Source: Rhizobium sp. C1
GTDB lineage: Bacteria > Pseudomonadota > Alphaproteobacteria > Rhizobiales > Rhizobiaceae
NCBI RefSeq assembly: GCF_021026335.1
Contig: NZ_JAJNCY010000010.1
Location: forward strand, 62,001 to 126,000
Length of the DNA stretch: 64,000 nt
Direction of reading: 5' to 3'
Part shown: piece by piece, positions 9,541-18,726 of the stretch
Layout: each line of letters starts with the position of its first letter
Position numbering within the stretch: position 1 is the first letter of the stretch
Translations under genes and position numbers: made by a program
Notes under the pieces: model-generated
What the model was told of the DNA's origin: nothing
Seen by the model: only the letters and a program-made list of their open reading frames with translations
Database searches by the model: none

Positions 9541-10467
9541 CTAAAGCCCGACTTCCTTCGCCCATGGCGGGTTTGCGCCTGCACGCGAAACCGTCACCGC
9601 AGCCACCTTCGCCGCGAGCGCCAGCGCGTCATGCACATCGCCTTGGCCGAGCGCGGCAACATCCGCCTTGGTCAGCAGGCCCTTCATCTTCAACGAGGCG
9701 AGAACGCCGGCGTCGAACGTGTCGCCCGCACCGACCGTGTCGACGACAGTGACCTTTTCGCTTGGCACGGTGACCTTGAAATTCTGCGTATAGCCATCCG
9801 CGCCATCGGCACCGCGCGTGATGATCACCAGTTTGGCGCCGTGGTTCAGCCAATGGGCGGCGAGGCTCGCATGGTCATGGCCCATGCCGAACCATTCCAG
9901 ATCCTCGTCGGAGAATTTTACGATGTCGGATAGCGCCGCCATGCGCTTGATCCGCGCCATATGCGCAGGCTTGTCCTTGATGAAGCCGGGGCGGATGTTG
10001 GGGTCGAGAGAGATAACGCGCCTGTTCGCTTCGCGCGTCAGCAGCGCCTCGTAGGCGTCGCCGCACGGATCGGGGATGAGGCTGATCGCGCCGAAATGCA
10101 TCGCCTCGCAATCGTCGCCGAGCGTCGGCAGATCGGCGCGCGTGATCATGCGGCCGGCCGTGTTCTCGTCATAGAAGGCATAGGTCGCTGACCCGTTGAC
10201 CAGCTTGACGAAGGCGACCGTGGTCGGACGAGACGAGATCGCGGCGGGCGAATAGTCGACGCCGGAGGCAGTCAGCGTCTCGCGCAGCACATCGCCCAGC
10301 ACGTCGTCCGAAAGACCGGTAAAGAAGGCCGTCGGCACACCGAGACGGCCGAGCGCAATGGCCGTGTTGAAGATCGCGCCGCCTGCGTAAGGGGCATAGG
10401 CATTCTCACCGAGCGTCGTCGTGCGCGGCAGCATGTCGATCAGCGCTTCGCCACAGCAAAGGATCAT
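9541..10467 (-). CDS. frk: PfkB-family sugar kinase, probable fructokinase
   Basis: A 308-residue ribokinase/PfkB-family kinase. It has the N-terminal CGEALIDM stretch, the GG-A-N substrate-binding motif (GGAIFNTAIALGRLG), and the C-terminal PfkB signature DTVGAGDTFDAG containing the catalytic aspartate. It most likely phosphorylates fructose to fructose-6-phosphate, which Pgi could interconvert. The fructose specificity is inferred from resemblance to rhizobial Frk proteins and cannot be fixed from sequence alone. It stands alone; pyrE lies upstream on the same strand, 83 bases away. Confidence 0.82.
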   Translation of the reverse strand: MILCCGEALIDMLPRTTTLGENAYAPYAGGAIFNTAIALGRLGVPTAFFTGLSDDVLGDVLRETLTASGVDYSPAAISSRPTTVAFVKLVNGSATYAFYDENTAGRMITRADLPTLGDDCEAMHFGAISLIPDPCGDAYEALLTREANRRVISLDPNIRPGFIKDKPAHMARIKRMAALSDIVKFSDEDLEWFGMGHDHASLAAHWLNHGAKLVIITRGADGADGYTQNFKVTVPSEKVTVVDTVGAGDTFDAGVLASLKMKGLLTKADVAALGQGDVHDALALAAKVAAVTVSRAGANPPWAKEVGL

Positions 10468-10550
10468 GTATCTCTCCCGATATGTTCTTTAATCGATTTA
10501 ATGCAGGGTCGGTCGGAAGCCAAGACCTGCAACATTAAATCCGGATGAAA

Positions 10551-11249
10551 TCAGGCGGTTGGCAGTTCCGAAACGCCGCCATGCGCCGCCGACCACTTGA
10601 CCGGCGCGTTGAGGAATTCCTCGACCGAGGCCAGTTTCTCGTCATCGAACAGCTTCTGCTCGCGCGCGATCTTCAGCACGTTCCGCCAGGTGGCGATGTG
10701 GTGCATCTGGATCTTGCCGTTGACGAAGCGGGCTTCGGCTTCCGGGAAAATGCCATAGAAGAACAGCGCCATGCCGTGATCGACCACCCCACCGGCAGCG
10801 CGCACGGCATTGATGAAGGTGAAGATCGAGGTCCCGGCCGAGGTCAGGTCTTCGATGACCAGCACGCGCGCACCTTCCGGCATCACGCCCTCGATCTGAG
10901 CGCCGCGGCCATGACCTTTCGGCTGCTTGCGCACATAGATCATCGGCAGCGCCAACCGGTCGGCCAGAAGTGCGGCAAAGGGAATGCCCGCCGTCTCGCC
11001 CCCGGCGATGCAGTCAAACTGCTCGAAGCCAACTTCGGAAAGCAGGGTGGCAGCGGCAAAATCCATGATGGCCGAACGGATGCGCGGATAGGAGAGCAGC
11101 TTGCGGCAATCGATATAGACCGGGCTGTGCAGGCCGGACGCCAGCTTGTAGGGCTGTTCGGGGCGGAAATGCACGGCCTTGCACTCCCACAGCATTTTCG
11201 CCATGAGATCGGCCATAACGGTCTTGTCGGGGAAGGTGTTCTGGAACAT
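10551..11249 (-). CDS. pyrE: Orotate phosphoribosyltransferase
   Basis: Makes orotidine-5'-phosphate from orotate and PRPP in pyrimidine synthesis. The PRPP-binding motif [11 protein letters not shown] is clear, and the N-terminal segment [12 protein letters not shown] contains conserved family residues. The frame extends further upstream, but ATG 11249 follows AGGAGAGCG on the minus strand and gives the rhizobial-type start MFQNTFPDK, 232 residues. It is divergent from the P1 peptidase gene with a gap of 132 bases. Confidence 0.95.
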   Translation of the reverse strand: MFQNTFPDKTVMADLMAKMLWECKAVHFRPEQPYKLASGLHSPVYIDCRKLLSYPRIRSAIMDFAAATLLSEVGFEQFDCIAGGETAGIPFAALLADRLALPMIYVRKQPKGHGRGAQIEGVMPEGARVLVIEDLTSAGTSIFTFINAVRAAGGVVDHGMALFFYGIFPEAEARFVNGKIQMHHIATWRNVLKIAREQKLFDDEKLASVEEFLNAPVKWSAAHGGVSELPTA

Positions 11250-11381
11250 CGTGCGCTCTCCTGCCTGAACTTTGACGCGCATAGCAGGCAAGCCGGGCGA
11301 TTTCCAGTCCGATGCCACCGTTTTCGCCCTTTCGAACCGGCTTTGGTCGTGATCTTATTCGGCCCAAATCAGGAGGCCGCC

Positions 11382-12368
11382 ATGCTCAATCTCATCACCG
11401 ACATCGCCGGAATTTCCATCGGCCACGCGACCGATCTCGAACTTGGCTCAGGCGTGACGGCGATCGTCTTCGACAAGCCGGCCACCGCCTCGGGCACGGT
11501 CCTCGGCGGCGCACCGGGGGGACGAGACACCGCGCTGCTCGATCCGTCGATGATGGTCGAGCAGGTGGATGCCTTCGTGCTCTCCGGCGGCTCGGCCTTC
11601 GGGCTCGATGCAGCGGGCGGCGTGCAGGCCGGGCTTCGCGCCGACGGGCGCGGCTTCGAGGTGGGCAATGTCCGTGTGCCCATCGTTCCGCAGGCGATCC
11701 TCATGGACCTGCTCAACGGCGGCAACAAGGACTGGGGCCTGCAATCGCCCTATCGCGACATGGGTTATGATGCCTACAAGGCAGCCAGATCGGGCAGTTT
11801 CGATCTCGGCACGGTCGGCGCGGGTACGGGCGCGACGACGGGTACCTTGAAAGGCGGCCTCGGGTCGGCGTCTGCCACGACGAAGAGCGGGCTGACGATC
11901 GGCGCGATCGTCGCTGTCAACGCGCTGGGCTCGGCGGTTGTGGGCGAGGGGCCGCATTTCTGGGCGGCACCCTTCGAGAGTGAGCAGGAATTCGGCGGCC
12001 TCGGCCTGCCGGCGAGCTTCTCCGAAAGCGATTATGCCATGCGCATCAAGGGGCTGAACCTTACCTCCACGACCATCGGCCTGGTGGCGACCAATGCCCA
12101 ACTCACCAAGGCGCAGACCCATCGTCTCTCCATCATGGCGCATGACGGGCTCGCCCGCGCCATTCTGCCGGCCCATTTGCCTGCCGATGGCGATACGGTC
12201 TTCTCGGCGGCAACCGGCGAAAAGCAGATGGCGAGCGCCGGCGATTATTTCGAGCTTTGCCATCTGGCGACCCTCGTCATGGCCCGTGCCGTCGCGCGCG
12301 GCGTCCACGCGGCAACCGCGCTTCCGCAGGCTGGAACCCAGCCGGCTTGGCGGGATCGCTTCGGGTGA
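11382..12368 (+). CDS. P1 family (S58, DmpA-like) peptidase
   Basis: A 328-residue Ntn-type peptidase of the P1/DmpA family, which self-cleaves to give an N-terminal nucleophile serine; members are aminopeptidases or beta-peptidases, and some are called endo-type 6-aminohexanoate hydrolases. Visible family stretches are LSGGSAFGLDAAGGV, GVIVAVNALGS-type residues (IVAVNALGSAVV) and TKAQTHRLSIMAHDGLARAI. The open frame runs far back across pyrE antisense, but ATG 11382 follows a textbook AGGAGG at 11371-11376. The cellular substrate is unknown. Confidence 0.87.
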   Translation: MLNLITDIAGISIGHATDLELGSGVTAIVFDKPATASGTVLGGAPGGRDTALLDPSMMVEQVDAFVLSGGSAFGLDAAGGVQAGLRADGRGFEVGNVRVPIVPQAILMDLLNGGNKDWGLQSPYRDMGYDAYKAARSGSFDLGTVGAGTGATTGTLKGGLGSASATTKSGLTIGAIVAVNALGSAVVGEGPHFWAAPFESEQEFGGLGLPASFSESDYAMRIKGLNLTSTTIGLVATNAQLTKAQTHRLSIMAHDGLARAILPAHLPADGDTVFSAATGEKQMASAGDYFELCHLATLVMARAVARGVHAATALPQAGTQPAWRDRFG

Positions 12369-12459
12369 TGCGGGCATTCACCCCAATGTGATTTTGCGTT
12401 GAAAGGCGGCTGATGGCATAAGGTGTCTGGGCGACAGAACGTGCCCCGAGAGCCTTTTG

Positions 12460-13197
12460 ATGAACCGGTTTGCCCTGCTGATCGCTGCCTTGCTTGTTTC
12501 GCTCGCCCCTGCGCGGGCGGAAGAGCCCGCTGCACCCAGGGGTGTGGTCGAGCTCTTCACTTCGCAAGGCTGCAGTTCCTGCCCGCCGGCGGATGCGGTT
12601 CTGGGGCAACTGGTTCGCCGCGGCGATCTGCTGGCGCTCTCCTATCACGTCGATTACTGGAATTATCTCGGCTGGGCAGACACGCTCGCCTCCAAGCAGA
12701 ATACCGGCCGCCAGTATGGTTATGCCGCCACCATGACACGGTCGAATGTCTACACGCCGCAGGCCGTGCTCAACGGTCGGACCGACGTCAACGGCGCGGA
12801 CCAGAATGCCATCGAAAACGGGCTGAAGAAGCTGGAAGGGCTCGGTCAGGGCCTTTCCATTCCTGTTCGGGCTTCCGTCAACGGCAAGGAAATGGATATT
12901 TCGGTCGGCGCGGGCAAAGGGTCCGGCGATGTCGTGATTGCCTATTTCAAGCGCAGCCAGACCGTGCCGATCACGCGCGGCGAAAATAGCGGCAAGACGA
13001 TCACCTACATCAACAGCGTCACCGACGTCGAAACGGTCGGCATGTGGAAGGGCGAGGCGCTGCAGCTGAAGCTGCCCATGTCGGTGATGGATGTCCGCGA
13101 ATATGACGGTTGCGCCGTCTTGCTCCAACAGACCGGCCCCAATGGCGAGCCGGGCCCGATCCTTGGTGCCGCCGGCGTCATGGCCTGGACGCAATAA
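12460..13197 (+). CDS. DUF1223 thioredoxin-like secreted protein
   Basis: A 245-residue protein with a cleavable signal peptide (residues 1-20, ending ALVSLAPARA-like) and a thioredoxin-fold DUF1223 domain. A CxxC pair (C38-S-S-C41 in SQGCSSCPPAD) resembles a redox-active site, so a periplasmic disulfide or redox role is plausible but unproven. A TTG lies one codon upstream; ATG 12460 is the better start. The gene follows the P1 peptidase on the same strand and precedes the DUF2794 gene. Confidence 0.85.
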   Translation: MNRFALLIAALLVSLAPARAEEPAAPRGVVELFTSQGCSSCPPADAVLGQLVRRGDLLALSYHVDYWNYLGWADTLASKQNTGRQYGYAATMTRSNVYTPQAVLNGRTDVNGADQNAIENGLKKLEGLGQGLSIPVRASVNGKEMDISVGAGKGSGDVVIAYFKRSQTVPITRGENSGKTITYINSVTDVETVGMWKGEALQLKLPMSVMDVREYDGCAVLLQQTGPNGEPGPILGAAGVMAWTQ

Positions 13198-13256
13198 GGG
13201 CCCATCCTTCGCGCTTGCATTTTGATGCAAGTCAGGCAAACTGACATGGAAATGTC

Positions 13257-13670
13257 ATGATGCGGAGCGCGCCCTTGGACGATCAACCCGATTTGCAGCG
13301 GGACCGAGCAAGGCCAACGAATTCGGCCGACGTGATTGACCTTCGTGAATATAAATTCGCGAAGGACCCGCTTCCCGTTACCTTTCATCGCCGTGAACTT
13401 GACATGATCCTCTGGATCTACGGCCGTATGGTCGGCGAGGGCGAGTGGAAGGATTACGCGCTGGATCACATGCGCGACGTGGCGGTCTTCTCCGTCTTCA
13501 AGCGCTCGGGCGAACTGCCGCTCTATCAGATTATCAAGGATCCCCGGCTTGCCAACAAGCAGGGCGCCTTCAGTGTGGTAAACACCGCCGGCAAGGTGCT
13601 GAAGCGCGGTCAGGACCTGAAGCAGGTGCTGAAGGTCTTCGACAAGGTTTTGAAGCTGGTCGAGACCTAA
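13257..13670 (+). CDS. DUF2794 protein
   Basis: A 137-residue cytoplasmic protein of the alphaproteobacterial DUF2794 family, recognised by VIDLREYKFAKDPLPVTFHRREL and LPLYQIIKDP-type stretches. The function is unknown. Two tandem ATGs (13257 and 13260) are possible starts. A 7-base inverted repeat (CTTGCAT at 13214-13220, ATGCAAG at 13225-13231) sits about 26 bases upstream and could be a small operator or hairpin. It converges on the GNAT gene with 8 bases between stops. Confidence 0.82.
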   Translation: MMRSAPLDDQPDLQRDRARPTNSADVIDLREYKFAKDPLPVTFHRRELDMILWIYGRMVGEGEWKDYALDHMRDVAVFSVFKRSGELPLYQIIKDPRLANKQGAFSVVNTAGKVLKRGQDLKQVLKVFDKVLKLVET

Positions 13671-13678
13671 GCGCCTCC

Positions 13679-14230
13679 CTACTTCAACGTCCCCGGATAC
13701 GCTGCCACATCCGGAGGTGTCTCGGCGCCTTCCCCAAGCGCAATCTGCATGAACACGGTGTCGAGCCATTGGCCCAGCTTGAAGCCGGTCGCATTCAGCG
13801 TGCCGCACATTTCGAAACCAGCGGCGCGGTGAACGCCGATCGAAGCCGGGCTTGAGCCGCCGATCACGGCGACCATCTGGCGGAAGCCGAGCGCCGTGCA
13901 GCGGGTCACGAGTTCGTCGACCAATGCCCTGCCGATACCCTGCCCGCGGGCGGCTGGAGCCAGATAGATCGAGTCTTCGACCAGCCAGTTATAGGCAGGG
14001 CGGGTGCGGAAGGCGGAGGCATAGGCATAGCCTAGAATGGCCCCATCTTCGCCGACCGCAACGACGTAAGGATAGCCCCGCCCGGTGATCGTCTCGAAGC
14101 GCGTCGTCATTTCGGCCTGATCCGGTGGATCGAGCTCATAGGTCGCCGTGCCGTTGAGGACGGACTCGCGATAAATCTCTGTAATGGCGGGAAGATCGCG
14201 CGCCTCGGCGTCACGGATTTGGAAGGGCAT
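13679..14230 (-). CDS. GNAT acetyltransferase, phosphinothricin-acetyltransferase-like
   Basis: A 183-residue GNAT acyltransferase close to the Pat/Bar (L-amino acid N-acetyltransferase, MnaT-like) group. The acetyl-CoA-binding motif A is RGQGIGRALVDEL, and the N-terminus IRDAEARDLPAITEIYRES and the central YASAFRTRPAYNW match this group. Such enzymes acetylate the amine of methionine sulfoximine/sulfone or phosphinothricin-like compounds; actual specificity is not readable. It is followed by a short AT-poor gap containing a rhizobial-type repeat fragment and then the yccA-like terminator. Confidence 0.85.
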   Translation of the reverse strand: MPFQIRDAEARDLPAITEIYRESVLNGTATYELDPPDQAEMTTRFETITGRGYPYVVAVGEDGAILGYAYASAFRTRPAYNWLVEDSIYLAPAARGQGIGRALVDELVTRCTALGFRQMVAVIGGSSPASIGVHRAAGFEMCGTLNATGFKLGQWLDTVFMQIALGEGAETPPDVAAYPGTLK

Positions 14231-14303
14231 TCAAGGCAACTCCAGCGAAAAGTGAGAACCGGTTTCGCGTCCGGTGTGGCGCGGAAAAGGAAACACACGG
14301 CAA

Positions 14304-14334
14304 CAAAAAAAAAGGCGGTCCGGAGACCGCCTTT
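14304..14334 (-). terminator. Rho-independent terminator of the BI-1/YbhL gene
   Basis: AAAGGCGGTC at 14311-14320 pairs perfectly with GACCGCCTTT at 14325-14334 around CGGA. Read on the minus strand, the stem is followed by a run of nine T (A-run at 14305-14313 on the plus strand), so it ends the minus-strand BI-1 transcript. Confidence 0.88.
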
Positions 14335-14359
14335 CGTTATAGCTCAAGTCCGCTCGCGA

Positions 14360-15127
14360 TCAATTGCGGTTGTTGCCGAGGAAGCGCAGCAGGAACAGGA
14401 ACAGGTTGATGAAGTCGAGATAGAGCGTCAGCGCGCCCATCACAGCCTTGCGGCCATACGTCACTTCATCGTCCGCATCGAAATACATTTCCTTGATCTT
14501 CTGCGTATCCCAGGCGGTCAGGCCGGCAAAGACCAGAACGCCGATGATCGAGATCGCGAATTCAAGGCCCGACGACTTCAGGAAGATGTTGACGATCGAG
14601 GCGAGGATGATGCCGAAGAGGCCCATCACCAGGAACGAGCCCATGCCCGACAGGTCACGCTTCGTCGTGTAGCCGTAGAGCGAAAGCGCGCCGAAGGAAG
14701 CCGCGGTCACGAAGAAGGTCTGCGTGATGCTGGCTGCCGTGTAGACGAGCAGGATCGACGACAGCGAGACGCCGAGAAGGGCGGCATAGGCCCAGAACGT
14801 GCCCTGTGCAGCCGAAACACTCATCTTGTGAATGCGGAAGCTCAGGAAGAAGACGAGCGCCAGCGGAGCCAGCATGACGACCCACTGCAGGGGCGATGTG
14901 TAGAGCGCCACGCCAAGCTGCGTCAGCATTACACCGCCGCGCATCGTCGCAGCGGCCTGCGACGGATCGTTCGTCGTGGTCAGGAGCGTGGTCACGTAGG
15001 CGGCGACGCCCGTGATGCCGACGCCGAACATCATGAGATTGTAGACCTTCAGCATGTAGCTGCGAAGGCCCTGATCAACCATCACGCCGGACTGTGTGCC
15101 GGTCTGGAAGTTGCGAAGTTCAGCCAT
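14360..15127 (-). CDS. Bax inhibitor-1/YccA family membrane protein (YbhL)
   Basis: A 255-residue integral membrane protein with about seven hydrophobic segments, typical of the BI-1/TMBIM family (bacterial YccA/YbhL). The family signature near FAGLTAWDTQKIKEMY and the C-terminal LTLYLDFINLFLFLLRFLG are well conserved. Eukaryotic and Bacillus members act as pH-sensitive calcium leak channels and YccA modulates FtsH; the function here is not established. Start MAELRNFQTG follows GAGAGGAAAC. It is monocistronic, has its own terminator, and its 5' region may hold the alphaproteobacterial ybhL leader RNA. Confidence 0.9.
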   Translation of the reverse strand: MAELRNFQTGTQSGVMVDQGLRSYMLKVYNLMMFGVGITGVAAYVTTLLTTTNDPSQAAATMRGGVMLTQLGVALYTSPLQWVVMLAPLALVFFLSFRIHKMSVSAAQGTFWAYAALLGVSLSSILLVYTAASITQTFFVTAASFGALSLYGYTTKRDLSGMGSFLVMGLFGIILASIVNIFLKSSGLEFAISIIGVLVFAGLTAWDTQKIKEMYFDADDEVTYGRKAVMGALTLYLDFINLFLFLLRFLGNNRN

Positions 15128-15388
15128 TGTTTCCTCTCAAAGGGGGCGTAGTGCCCGATTTGCATGTCGGAAAGAGCATTTTGAGGCGCAATCCCGCCAT
15201 GTTGATTTAGAGCGCGGTGCATCCGAAGGATGCGCAAAGGACGCCCTAATTCTCCAATCTGCGCATCGTATGTATGAAAATCTCAAACGATCCTCACACC
15301 GATGCGCTGAATATGAGGTGCAAGCTCAAGTTCCGCAAGACTTAAGAATCTAAAATTCCTGTTACTTTTGTAGACTTAGCAATATTTA
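15128..15388 (-). promoter_or_regulatory. Candidate ybhL-type leader region upstream of BI-1 gene
   Basis: The 261-base gap upstream of the BI-1/YbhL gene contains no gene. It holds an 8-base stem-loop (15217-15224 with 15228-15235, including GCATCC/GGATGC around GAA) and, on the minus strand, a possible promoter TTGCGG-N17-CATATT. A conserved structured RNA (ybhL leader, Rfam RF00520) was described upstream of this gene family in alphaproteobacteria; whether this sequence matches that model could not be tested, so the label is inferred from position and the hairpin. Confidence 0.4.
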
Positions 15389-17932
15389 CTATAATTCTCT
15401 CAAGATTGGTGCGGCCTTCTGTCCCAGGACGCGCCAGGTCCCGATGAGCCCCACGCCGACGGTGACGACAAGCGAGAGAACGGCGGTCAGCACGGCCGTC
15501 ATCGGGTCGAAACGCCACGGCAGCGTCATGATCAGATGCACGACGCCATAGGAGGCTGCGGCACCGACGATCAAAGCAAAGAGCGCCGTCGCAAGGCCGA
15601 GAAGCGCATATTCGAGCCCGAAGGCGGCGATCAGCGTCCGCCGCGTCGCCCCCAGCGTCTTGAGAACAACCGCGTCATGGATTCTGGCGCGGTTTCCGGC
15701 AGCCAGTGCGCCGGCGAGAACCAGTACGGAGGAGATCAGCGCGACGCTCGCCGCGACGCGAATGGCCAGCGCGATCTGCCCGGTCAGCTTCGTGACGGTG
15801 TCGATGGCATCCTTGATGTTGATCGTCGTCACGCCCGGATAGGCGTTCGTCACGGCATGAACGACCGAGTTTTCCGCCTTCCGGTCGGCCTCGGATCCGG
15901 TCAAGGTCGCCAGCCAGGCATGCGGCGCGCCCTTGACGGTCGAGGGCGTGAAGACCATCACGAAATTGATCCCCATCGAGCGCCAGTCGACCTTGCGCAT
16001 GTTGGCGATCTTGGCCGTGATCTGACGACCGAGCACATTGACGGTGACGGTATCTCCGACCTTGAGGCCCAGTTCCTTGCCTTCCTCCTCGGAGAAGGAG
16101 ACGAGCGGCTCGCCGGTATAATCCTTTGGCCACCAGGCGCCTTGGGTCACAGTCGCGTTTTCCGGCACACTATCGGAATAGGTGATGCCGCGATCGCCGT
16201 TCAGCACCCAGCGCACGCTTTCCGCCGCCTTGATCTGCGAAACATCGGTGCCGTTGAGCGCCGTCAACCGCCCGCGCAGCATCGGCGCCTCGACCAGTTT
16301 GGCATTGGGAGCGCTCTTCTTCACCACATCCTCGAAGCCGGCGAGATCGCGGCTCTGGATGTCGATGAAGAAGTAATCCGGCGCGCGCACCGCCATGCTG
16401 CCCTGCAGTTCGCGGCGCATGTTGCCATCGATCAGCGCCAGCGTGACCAGCAGCATCAGGCCAAGACCGAGCGAGAGAACGACAGGACCGGTCAGTGCGC
16501 CGGGACGATGGATATTGCCCAGCGCCAACCGCACCACCGGCGAACGGAAAGACGGACTGCGGCGGGCAAGTGCTGCAATGCCGACGCCGACCAGCCGGAG
16601 GACGACAAAGGCGACGATGATCGCGCCAAGGAAATAGAGCGCGATGCGCCGGTCCTGCGCGGTGAAGACGGCGAGACCCGCAATCGCAAGGAAGACGACG
16701 CCCGCCGCAATCGCAAACGGCCGCGCCGGCCAGCGCGTCGGCTCGAAACCCTGTTCGCGGAAAAGCGCGGTCGCCGGCACCTCGCGGGCGCGGCCGAGTG
16801 GCAAAATGGCAAAGCCCGCTGCCGTCAGCAGGCCGAAGAGGGCGGCGATCAGCAGCGCGCCCGGAAACAGCGTCGGCGTCGGATCGACGGGGAGATATTC
16901 GGCAAGGAAGCGATTAGCGATCATCGGCGCAACCGCCCCCAGAACCAGACCGGCGAGAATGCCCACCGCCGCGATCATCAGTATCTGCAGCATATAGATC
17001 AGCGTCACCGTCGATGCCGGCGCGCCAAGGCACTTGAACGTGGCAATGACACCGCGCTTGGAATCGAGATAGGCGCGCACGGCATTGGCCACGCCCGAGC
17101 CGCCGACAATGAGCGCGGTGAGACCGACCAGCGTCAGGAATTCGGTGAACCTGCTGATCGTGTCATTGAGCGCGGGTGCGGCATTCTTGCTGGTCGCGAT
17201 GCGAATGCCGGAATTGGGGAAGGCGGCATCCGTCTTCTTCTTCAGGTCCGCCGGCATCGGTGTGCCGGCCGGCAGTTTCACCCGGAAGACATGTTCGATC
17301 AGGCTCCCGGTCTGCACCAGACCCGCGGCAGCAAGCGCGTCGCGGCTGACGATCAGGCGCGGGGCGAAGGCGAAACCTTCCGAAAGCGCGTCTGGCTCCT
17401 TGACGAGCGAACCGGTGATCCGAAGCTTTGCATTGCCCGCCAGCAACTCGTCTCCGACCTTCAGCTTCAGCCGATCGAGAAGATCGGGCGCGGCAATCGC
17501 GCCGTAAGCGCCATTCGTCTGCGCCAGGGCATCGGCCGGGCTCGTCTGCGGCTCGAACTGCAGCGTGCCGTAAAGCGGATAGGCGCCATCGACCGCCTTC
17601 ACTTCCGAAAGCGTCTGGTCGCTGCCATCGGCTTTGCGGGCCATGGAGCGGATGGTATCAGAGCGCGAGACCTCCCCGAAGCTTTTGAAATAGGCCTCTT
17701 CTTCAGGCGTTACGTCGCGATTGTTGATCTGGAAGCGGATATCGCCGGCAAGAATGGTCTGTCCCTGCTCGGCCATCGCTCCGGTCACCGAACCCGCCAC
17801 CGAATTGACGGCGGCAATCGCACCGGTCCCTAGCGCAATACAGGCGAGGAAGATGTAGAAGCCGCTCAAGCCGCCGCGCATTTCGCGCAAGGCCAGCCTC
17901 AGAGACAGGCGGAAGCGCGCAACGGCGCTCAT
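15389..17932 (-). CDS. ABC transporter permease, YbbP/FtsX family
   Basis: An 847-residue inner-membrane protein with an N-terminal membrane anchor (GFYIFLACIALGTGAIA), a large periplasmic domain, and repeated FtsX-type membrane blocks (around residues 260-380, 415-510 and 720-847). This is the ten-helix YbbP-type permease. It pairs with the ATPase gene immediately upstream, overlapping it by ATGA (17929-17932). YbbA-YbbP with a TesA-like esterase is a recurrent neighbourhood; the esterase gene here lies just beyond, divergently. Transported substrate unknown, perhaps lipid-like or peptide molecules extracted from the membrane. Confidence 0.9.
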   Translation of the reverse strand: MSAVARFRLSLRLALREMRGGLSGFYIFLACIALGTGAIAAVNSVAGSVTGAMAEQGQTILAGDIRFQINNRDVTPEEEAYFKSFGEVSRSDTIRSMARKADGSDQTLSEVKAVDGAYPLYGTLQFEPQTSPADALAQTNGAYGAIAAPDLLDRLKLKVGDELLAGNAKLRITGSLVKEPDALSEGFAFAPRLIVSRDALAAAGLVQTGSLIEHVFRVKLPAGTPMPADLKKKTDAAFPNSGIRIATSKNAAPALNDTISRFTEFLTLVGLTALIVGGSGVANAVRAYLDSKRGVIATFKCLGAPASTVTLIYMLQILMIAAVGILAGLVLGAVAPMIANRFLAEYLPVDPTPTLFPGALLIAALFGLLTAAGFAILPLGRAREVPATALFREQGFEPTRWPARPFAIAAGVVFLAIAGLAVFTAQDRRIALYFLGAIIVAFVVLRLVGVGIAALARRSPSFRSPVVRLALGNIHRPGALTGPVVLSLGLGLMLLVTLALIDGNMRRELQGSMAVRAPDYFFIDIQSRDLAGFEDVVKKSAPNAKLVEAPMLRGRLTALNGTDVSQIKAAESVRWVLNGDRGITYSDSVPENATVTQGAWWPKDYTGEPLVSFSEEEGKELGLKVGDTVTVNVLGRQITAKIANMRKVDWRSMGINFVMVFTPSTVKGAPHAWLATLTGSEADRKAENSVVHAVTNAYPGVTTINIKDAIDTVTKLTGQIALAIRVAASVALISSVLVLAGALAAGNRARIHDAVVLKTLGATRRTLIAAFGLEYALLGLATALFALIVGAAASYGVVHLIMTLPWRFDPMTAVLTAVLSLVVTVGVGLIGTWRVLGQKAAPILREL

Positions 17933-18633
17933 GCCTGCACCGTTTCGCGGGGCGCTGCGACAGCACCCTCGATCTTGCCGGAGCGCATGCGCACCTGCTC
18001 GGTGCAGCGCGCGGCCAGCGACGGATCGTGCGTGACGAGCAGCATCGTCATGCCGCGTTCGGCCTGTTTCGCGAAGAGCAGATCGGCGATCTGCCGTCCG
18101 GTCTCGCCATCGAGATTGCCCGTCGGCTCGTCGGCGATGAGAAGCGCGGGCGAGGGGGCGAGCGCGCGGGCAATCGCCACGCGCTGCTGCTCGCCGCCGG
18201 ACAACTGGCCCGGATAATGTGCCATGCGGGCGCCAAGGCCCACGGCATCAAGCTCCTTGCGGGCAATGTCGAAGGCCTGTGCCTCGCCGGCCAGCTCCAG
18301 CGGCACGGCGACATTTTCCAGCGCCGTCATGTTGGGGATCAGGTGGAAGGACTGGAACACGATGCCGATATTGCGGCCCCGAAACGCTGCCGTCTGGTCC
18401 TCGCTCATCTGGTGGAACGGAGCACCATCAATCACCACCTCGCCGCTGTCCACCCGCTCCAGCCCCGCCATCACCATGAGCAGCGTCGACTTGCCGGACC
18501 CCGAAGGCCCAACAATGCCGACCGAGCGGCCGCGGGCGATCTCAAGGTCGACGTCCTTCAGCACATGGACCGAAGCGGCCGAGAGCCCGAGTGTCAGGTC
18601 GGCCTTTTTCAGGCGGATAATGGTTTCGGTCAC
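17929..18633 (-). CDS. ABC transporter ATP-binding protein, YbbA family
   Basis: A 234-residue MacB/LolD-type ATPase with Walker [10 protein letters not shown], signature LSGGEQQR, Walker [11 protein letters not shown] and the H-loop [10 protein letters not shown]. The open frame continues 71 codons upstream, but those residues are not family-like; GTG at 18633 follows GGGCAG and gives the start [17 protein letters not shown], so I chose it. It energises the overlapping YbbP-like permease. Upstream it is divergent from the TesA-like esterase, sharing a promoter region of about 90 bases. Confidence 0.9.
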   Translation of the reverse strand: MTETIIRLKKADLTLGLSAASVHVLKDVDLEIARGRSVGIVGPSGSGKSTLLMVMAGLERVDSGEVVIDGAPFHQMSEDQTAAFRGRNIGIVFQSFHLIPNMTALENVAVPLELAGEAQAFDIARKELDAVGLGARMAHYPGQLSGGEQQRVAIARALAPSPALLIADEPTGNLDGETGRQIADLLFAKQAERGMTMLLVTHDPSLAARCTEQVRMRSGKIEGAVAAPRETVQA

Positions 18634-18726
18634 GAAAATCTGCCCTATATCAATGCGACGTAGTCTTGCGGAAACGGGTCGGCATGCTGCCGGTCGGAAA
18701 GCAATACGCAATTTAGGGTGACAGGG

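Noticed and set aside
13214-13231. CTTGCAT/ATGCAAG inverted repeat before the DUF2794 gene
   Set aside because: Seven-base arms are common by chance and there is no second copy or promoter context to support an operator.
15536-17833. 765-codon plus-strand open frame antisense to the YbbP-like permease
   Set aside because: It is a mirror frame of a GC-rich gene: charged, low-complexity translation with no family resemblance.
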